From: Marisa cornuarietis | Lineage: Eukaryota > Mollusca > Gastropoda > Architaenioglossa > Ampullariidae | Direction of reading: 5' to 3' | Length of the DNA: 64,000 nt | Assembly: GCA_004794655.1 (NCBI GenBank) | Contig: SMMW01000584.1 | Span: forward strand, 8,596,001-8,660,000 | In this document: positions 52,857 through 61,800 of the stretch, one piece after another | Layout: each line of letters begins with the position of its first letter | Numbering within the stretch: position 1 is the first letter of the stretch | Program-made: the position numbers and the translations under genes | Notes under the pieces: model-generated | The model's database searches: none | The model's input: the letters and a program-made list of their open reading frames with translations, nothing else | What the model was told of the DNA's origin: nothing

Positions 52857-55800
52857 GAAAGAATTAATACATTTGCAGTGGTTATACAGGAATCGTCTAA
52901 TTCTCTCTCATCTCTTTCTCTCGCTCGTTCCCTCGCAGGGGAACTGAAAGTGTAGAAGGAAAGCCATGCATTAAAGTCACAATTGTTCATGTTCAAAGGC
53001 AACCAGTCGTGAATGGCTCCTCAGCGATGATATGGCGGTGACATGAGAAAAGCTAGCACGATATATTATTCATGGTTAAACATGCCTCTATTGTCTCGCC
53101 AGCAGCCTCCTCCGCTGTTCACCCGGTGCTGCAGGTAGAGGTGGAGACGTCACAAGGCACAAGAAAAGGTTGTTCTCAGAGTGACGTGTATGATGTCATG
53201 ACGGTGGTCACGTGCACGCAGGCCCCGGTTGGCAAAGCTCTGCACGTTACATTTACAAAATTAAGCAACTGTTCTAAGCTGTGTGAAGTGAGAATTTTCG
53301 GAAGACCTTTCTCTTCAGGTAATATGTTGCTCATTCTGTTTCACTCACTCTCTTTCTTCCATCCATCGTTCTCTCTCTCGCACACACATACACGTGTTCT
53401 CTCTTTTGCCTCCATACACCCATGAGTTCTTCTGAGTGAGTGAGTTTGTATGTGTGTGTGCACGCGCGCGTGCGTGCGTGCACGTTGATTAATTAGAGAG
53501 AAAAGATATACATAATATACGCTGTGTTCCTGCTCAATCTTTTGGACATTTGCTTCAGTCACTGTAAACAAGAAATTATAAGGAGATTACAATAAACACT
53601 ATCGATTTTTGTGCGCAGGTAAACTGCTTTTGATCCAGGAAAAAATGAATTTCTGGTCCGCTACTAAAAGGTGTAGAAACGAGGGCGGAGACCTGCTATC
53701 TGTCCACGACTCTCAAACGCAGGACATGGCTTTTTCCTTGTGTCGCAAAGGTGTGGACTTTCACTCACTTAAAAAAAGGACCTGAATGAAAGGATGGGAT
53801 GTTGAAATGGCGGTAAATGAGGGGGTTGTGGGGGGTTGATGAACCAGGGGCTTATGTTCATCATTGTGACTTACCAGAAACGATAAAGATATGTTCGTAA
53901 AGAAAGACCAGCAATGATTTCATAATTTTAAGTTGATACTTGCTTTTAGCACATTAAAATAAGTTTAATACAAACATGTAATTCTTAATATTTATTTACT
54001 CTTTTAAATTTTAATATTTTTAAAATGATCACAAATCCTCACAAAGACATAGCACTTTGTTTTAATCATGTCCCCAAATTTTTTGCACAGTCCAACTGCA
54101 GTATAGATAATGGTTTTCAAAATAAGTCTCTTTTTCTAAAAGTACTTTGCTCTCTAAACATATTTTGCCCCTCTCTAAAAATTGAATACTTAACCTAAAT
54201 GAAATCACGCATCATAATGCTTTCTCCCTTCTCACACGCTTGCTATTGCTGATTTTGTTGATAAAGACTACGATGATGAAACCTGGAGGATCCGTCATTC
54301 TTATTGCAGTAATAAATGTTATCAAATCAGAATGATGTTAAAAGGATCTTGCACTTGCTACATCTGTTCACAGCAGCGACGCTTTGCTGGGTCGGCCTTT
54401 ACCAAGGTCTCTACTACGAATGGACGGACAACTCTGTGGTGGACTACAAAACGCATGGTAAAAGTTTTCGTATTATTAATAATAATAATGCACGATTTAT
54501 GTAAGGCGTGATGATGTTACACCACACTAGTGCAGATCCAGAAAGTAGACAGGTCATGTAGAGTTAAGGGAGAAACATCATCCCTGTCGAGGGGAGACAG
54601 TATGTCGGTGGATACCTTAACGAGAGTATTTTGGGTACTTTCAAAAGATCTTTATGCCGACTGAGCCGGGAGAGGTGGGGGTGAGGCGGTATGCTTGTAA
54701 ATCCAAAACTGTGCCAAAACTACTTTCTCCATTATCTTTGAGAGAAAAAATGGAAATTGGGCGGTATTTGTTTAACACACTGACGCCAAGCGTGGACATT
54801 TTAAGAAGTGTCATCACCAGCAAACTGGCACTAACAATATTTTTGATGGCAAGAAATAAAACTTCTAGGCATTCAAGAAGGTTGGCTGGCACTAGGTCTA
54901 ACTGGCAAGTTGTTAGTTTAGCCCTGAGAATGTTCTTCTTATAGTCTGCCTAGGAGACTGGTCGGAATTCAGTAAGAAGATATCCAGCATGAATACTGCA
55001 TGAGATGTTGTTATGCGCCGACACCGAGTAATATAGGCTCGAATGTCTGAGATCTTGTGAATGAAATACTGCAAACCTGTGAAGCAAGATAGACAGCATG
55101 CAGTGGTGTCGCTGTGCATAGCCCAGTTATTCTATTGCAGATGTCGAACAGTTTCTTAAAAGAGGTGCAGTTAGTTATCTAGGACAAAAGGTATGCTACC
55201 TTGGTTTTATGGATGCATTTTGCAACCAGTCGTTCTCGGTCTCTTTACGTTTAGTCTTTAGCCAAATGCAGTAAGCATGCCGACGAGTTCGACACCGATC
55301 TCTAAGTACCATGATGCATATTTCGACTGGCACATCAGACGTCGAGATGCTGGGCATGATCTCAAGAGCTTTCCGAAAAAACACAGTCAAGTTTATCAAC
55401 AGATGGTGACTGGCACAGCGCCCTGAGGCTGTGCTTTGAATATCTGTCTGTCTATATTGAGCAGAGAGTGAGTGAGACTAAAACTGGTGCCAATGATGGG
55501 CGTCTGTAATGAAGTTCATTGAGGATGCAGTAGTGGTCAGACGAGAGATCTTCAGAAACATCGACCGACTGCACCAGGTGGTCATCAGGTCTATGTATGA
55601 CTCAGTCCAAAATGCTTTGTGAGTTGGTTGCTAAACGGACTGGACGAAATGGAATGTGTGCAGTATCTCTGGAAATGGAATGTGTGCAGTATCTCTGATA
55701 TTTTTACAGTGTCTGGATGAGATGTTTTGTCGAAGTGCACATTAATGTCTCCAAGAAGTACTGGGATGTGTAAAGCCGTTGAGTGGGTTGCTATAATCGA

Positions 55801-58800
55801 ACAGATCATAAAGTTCTAAATACAAGTAGAGCCTGTAAGTAACAGCTATAATTAAAAGTATCAAAGATTTTCTCAAGCTTGTTTTTGTCTTATTTTAATT
55901 TTTATTTATATTCCACCTCTCTTAAAATACCAAAATCTAGAAGTGTCACATTATGAAATCATTCTATGCGGCCTTTTGAAATTAACGTCTTTTGTGATTT
56001 GCAGAGTGGAATAATACAGCAGACGGAAGGTGTTTAGCTATCAACCAAAATAGCTGGCAGAATCGGCAGTGTAATGAAAGTTTGTTTTCTGTCTGTAACG
56101 TTACGCATCACAACACAAGCGGCGCGATTTCCTGTGAGTAGTACTCACTTCATCTTCTTAGTATTTCGAGGATGGGTTTGGTTTGTTTTTGGTTTTCTTT
56201 TTTGTCTGTTGATTTGCTTCTTTGTTTTTAGTGGCGGGGTTTCTTTTCCTTTGGGATCTGGGTTTGTTGTTTTTTTATTTCTCCTGAAACTCCGTTGTTT
56301 ACTATTTATGCCTATGTATATTGATTGTCTCTTGTCACTAAGCTGGAGTTGCTATGAATTATGTAATCTCAGTGTTTCCCCATCACGTAGAAACACGTAT
56401 AAATCACGTAAGAGAGCTCTAGATCATATAAAGAAAAGCGACCAAATGGATCTAAAAACGTAAGGGTGTAGGTTGGAGATCATATTGTGTAAGACTTTTT
56501 ATCATAACTCAAATTGTGAAAGCCGATATTCTGTCATTACGTCTTATCAAATGTGTATTTTCTCTTTGTGGCTGCTCGGCAAAAGTCCCATATTGTACCT
56601 AGGAGTCTGAAAGTTCCTTAAATGTTAATGCACGGAACACAGTTTCATTTTCAAATCGCTTTTATTTTGGTTCTAGTAGTCGACATTTCCTACATTTCCT
56701 ATCAAGGCGTCCTCTGCATCCCCAAAACCCCACATTACTCAGTCCACTCCTTTCCCCGTCTCACCGCGACAAGGTCTCCGATGCTCACACGTTGTTAAAC
56801 ACCACCAACAACAAAGAAAACGCTTTTTCTCGTCGTTTTGCATCACCAGACCCACAACACCCCCAACCATTATTCATTCCATTGTTCGTCTCGGCATTTC
56901 ACACACACGCTATACTACCCCTACCTTACTAATTACATGTTTCGCCATATCAGGATTGTATTCAGACACGCCATACTAACACCCTCCCCCATTATTTATT
57001 ACATTATACGTATCGTATTGTATTCAGACATGTCATACTACCCCCACATTAGTTATTATTATATGTCTCGTCATTTCAGTGTCAAATTCAGGTCCCACAC
57101 TACCCCGACATTACTCATTGCATTAGTCTCTCTCACTATTTCATAATCATATTCAGATGTCCAGCACCAGTTACTCATTCATTTGTCTCGCATTGGCAGT
57201 CTCGTATTCAGATTGTTTTATCAGACGCCCAATCCTACCCCAACATTACTTATTCCATTACCTTTCTCGTTTTTTCAGTATCGTATTCAGATGCACTCGA
57301 GTGTCTGCAGTGGCCCGAAGGGAGGGAATATAAAGGCAACATCAATTTCACGAAGTCCGGATACAGCTGCCTGAGATGGGACATGCTCGCCGTTACAGGA
57401 AACGTCTCTCTGAAAGATTTCCCTGATGAAGGTCTCGAAGAAGCAGGAAACAAGTGCAGGAATCCCCTCGGACTCAATAGAACACAGCCTTGGTGTTTTG
57501 TCAATGGAACTGGAAAAGAATGGGAATACTGCAACATTCCATACTGTTGTAAGAGATTTTTTAATCTTTCTTGCCCAGCCTATGAGAATCATTAAATTAT
57601 ACTTTTACATCTTAGCAATGAAGATTTGTGTGTGTTTGCTGAAGCGTCTGTGTGTTTGCGTGCGTGCGGGCATGCGTGCATGTGTGGGAGCTAATAAATT
57701 AAAATGGAGAATCTTTAAATGGAAATGTGGGTGTGGTATCTGTTTTGGGGTCTTTTGTGCAGCTGATATTTGTCAGATTAAAGGCGGTCGTGTGGAGTTC
57801 AGTGGTCCTGTAAGCCGTATCAACGACAGTCTAATATGTGCCCCTTGGTCAACTACAAGATTTATCAACCCAGAGGATTTTCCAAAAGGTTGGTGGACTC
57901 ATCTGCGTACTTCTAGTCTAAAGCTCTTATTTGACCAGCAGACAGGGTGACAATTGGAAAACAAATTCTTATGTCCTTAATGGCACACCTGAGGAATGTA
58001 CACAAAAAGGAATAATATTTACATATTTCCAGGTCATATTAGTTTGTGTATATACAGGGTTCTCCGACGAAATTTATGATTTATGATGGCACAGGGAAAT
58101 AATTTTCGAGTGTACTTCATCTAAGATTTCTCAATTCAGATGTGTCTATCTAGGCCGTTTGACCAGATCCAGAAGATGGCAGCGTAAACCGCCCACATAT
58201 TTTTTCCAACTGTTCACTAGAATGTTATCCCCCTGACAAAATTTTTAACCAGAAAACTTATGAACGAATGTTACATACCAGAACATGCTTACTACAAATT
58301 AATGATAACGAGAGTTGGTACATCAGAATATCGTCAACCTGAAACTTACAAATGACTACCAAGAATTACATAAACCTGAAACCTTTATTCGAGATCTTGT
58401 GTGTGAATCACACGAGTTTGCTGAAAGTAGCATGCTCACATCGTAGTTGATATCAAAATACTTTCAATTATACTGTGGAAAAGTTCATGTTTATGCAGGA
58501 AAAGAAGACTTGAAAAACAACTACTGTCGAAATCCCACCAACTCTCAGACGCAGCCGTGGTGTTACACTAACTCCAATGGCTCGACTTATCAGCATTGTG
58601 ACATTCCAGAGTGCTGTGAGTTTCTCTGTATATCACAAGCCACACAAACCGTCAGTTAATAGGTCTCTAGCTTTCTCCGATGACTGTTGCCAATGAAAGA
58701 ATCTAAAAAAGGCAGAATAAGTGGGCAACCTCACGATCTACCATTGATTCTAATATTTACTTTCAAGGCAGCATTTTTGTCATGATTGTGTGCGTGAGAG

Positions 58801-58805
58801 AGACA

Positions 58806-58849
<44 letters not shown>

Positions 58850-61800
58850 ACGCACGCTTGTAGGCAAGAGGAAGAGGGAGATAACTAAAATGAAGGCTTA
58901 CAAATAAAGCTTTTTAGAACCAAACTTATACGTAGGCAATATTTAGTTTCTGAGCCTTATTAGTATTGAAATTATGCTGAAACGCACTCCCACACACATG
59001 AAAGCACAGACACTATTATTTCTACATAGTTTTTATAGCGAACATTTTTGACACATTTGTTTTATCACCATACGTATAAAACTTTATATAAAAAATGATA
59101 TGCTTGTACAAAAATTAAATCAGTTTTAATGTAAAGAAGCTCAGTGTACAGAATATAATACATTTAAAAAAAACAAGAACACATAAAAGCACAAATTGAG
59201 AGTATTCAGTGTAAGATGTGTACAACTGAAAGTAGCTCTATCGATATCAACATTTAAATTGATTGTATGTATATGTGTAAAGTGTGTAGTTAGGTGTTAA
59301 TTGTCTAGTCATAACGTTTAGTGTAGCCGAAAGTTGACTTATCTAAGTTGGATCGAACACTTTCTTTGCAGCGTCCACTGTCCTGTTCTACAAAGAAACA
59401 GACCTCTACACACCTTACACTGAGAAGTGCATAGGACCCGAGAATGTTTTCTATGACTTGATAACAGCAAGACCGAAGTACCAGCAACTGTGCCTGACGA
59501 CTGAGGAGCTGAGCCTCACCATATTATGCTACACCAAAAACCACTACTTCGTGGCCATCCAGATTCAGTGCGGTAATACTACGTCTGTCTTGGCCGCACG
59601 GGAGTCCTTAGTACAGACCTGAGAGTAGATACCTCTTAGGTAGCTAGAGACAGGAGTATAATCAGGCGAAGAGAGACGCGGACCTCTGAGGCAGATAACT
59701 AAATGTCTATAGAAACAGATTCAGGGAGGGGGTAGGTGGATTGGTGTTTTACGCCGAGCCAGTAGCTAAGGCTATATCACGGCAAGGCAGCCAGCCCTGT
59801 AAAAATATACCACATGCAGAGAAAGAGCAGCGTGTCCGAGACGAGAGCTGAACCCAGGACAAACGAGTCTTACACGACCCCAACGACTTCAGGGAGACAT
59901 AGGTCTAATTACAATGGTATTGTTTATATGACAAGTGCATAGACCGCAGCTGCGACAGGGTTTTCTGTACGAGGAAGATTCGGTTTTGCGGAGCACAGAA
60001 GAATGTACCTGTGTACATGTGCACTGTATTGTTAACATGTTGTTTAACAATCAAGAGTGCTGGCGTCTGAACGGAGAGGCGCACCGGTTCGATACCCGTG
60101 TAGCGCAGCTCACTTCCCCCAGTCGACCCAGTTGGCGGGAATGGGTACCTGACTTTAAAGAGGGTTGGGAAAGTTAAGGCAGCGAGGGACAGGAGATGGG
60201 CACCGCCCTCACGTAAAACTGGCCCCGAGAAAAGGGAGGCCTCTGATACTTCACTCCCTAACGACTTCAAAAAGGTCATGGGACGACCTTTACCTTTACC
60301 TTTTAACTATTGACTAGTGATGCTGATATTTAAACTTCAGAAATATCCCCTCTAACTTAGTAAACGTCGCTTTGACATAGTAAGCAATATTTGCTATAAC
60401 GAGGACAACACAAGTTTAAAGTCTGCATGTATGGTGAGGGGGAGGTTGCAGCGTATAGTGAGGGGCCCGCTATGAATAGTAGGGGGAGGTGGTTGCAACG
60501 TAGGGTGAAGGGTCTGCTATGTAGGTTGGACGTTAGCTACATATGGTAAGTGGGGTTTGTACGTGTGTAGATTAAGAGGGAAGTATATTTCCGACGCAGT
60601 TGGAAACGAACAAGAATTCTCACGCAGGAACATTTCTTGTGTTCTACAGACCTGTGTCCGGACCTGCCCTTGTTCTCCAGCGTGTCGTTACAGACAGGTG
60701 TGTACAAGGTCGGCACTTCGTGGACCTACACCTGTGCTGAAGGCCTTTACCCTGTCTCGGGTAGCGGTACCTACACGTGCCACTCAACTAAACAGTGGAT
60801 CCCTCCAAACCCAGTACTGTTATGCAAGAGTATGTACCAATTTTTTATATGTCCACATTTATTCTACTATTGTGTCTAAGATATGATCCTGTTGTTGTAG
60901 ATGCTTTATAACCCTTCTAAACTATGATCCTGTATTTGTATCTACACTATAATCCTGTGCTTGTACCTGCATGTGATCCTGTGGTTGTATCGACACTATA
61001 ATCCTGCTGTTGTATCTAAACTACGATCCTATGACTGCATCTACGCTATGATACCTGTGATTTTATACGCCTGATGATCTTCTGTTTGTTTCCACACAAT
61101 AATCCGGTGGTTGTATCTGCACTATATAATCCTGTTTCGGTTTTGGTGTCTGGTGTAGCGTTAGCTATACTGATAGTTGTATTTCTGTAGTAGTACGAGG
61201 ACCAGGTGCACAGACACGCTATGTCGATGGAAAGAACTGCTTATTCATCATAAGGATTGCAGCTGACTGCTAAGCTTTAGAGCATTAGTTAATTCTAAAC
61301 AAACGATTTTACATTTCAGAAAACTTTTCTGTTGCCAAAACAACCATCCTTCTACATGGCTGAATACAGTCTACAGTGTTGAAATATGTCCTAGTAAGGA
61401 CACAAATAATGCCACTTTGAACACATTCACGTATTTAAACTTGAACCACTTTGTGTTCTGGCTGGAACATATTGCCACACTCTAGCACATTAGGAATGAT
61501 AAGGGTTCTCCGTTTTTGCTTTTTGTTACTTTGTTGTTGTTTTTTCAAAAGTGTGCAAGAATGAAACACATTAAGTTCGGAGTATAGTGTAGTTCAAGAC
61601 AGAAAACTTCCACAGCTTCCACAGCATGCCATCATATTTTTCTGCTGTGAGCATTCCATCTTTTTATTTGTGAAGACTGGATCAATTATGCGCATGGGGC
61701 CTCTCTGGACACTGCATCTACCTCGTTAACGGACGACAACATCAACACCTGCACTGACTTTCCCGCGTATACATACCAGCTACAGATGACCACGGAGCTG

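Noticed and set aside
60040..60130. Possible functional tRNA
   Set aside because: A B-box is present but no cloverleaf can be drawn. It is better explained as a SINE head.
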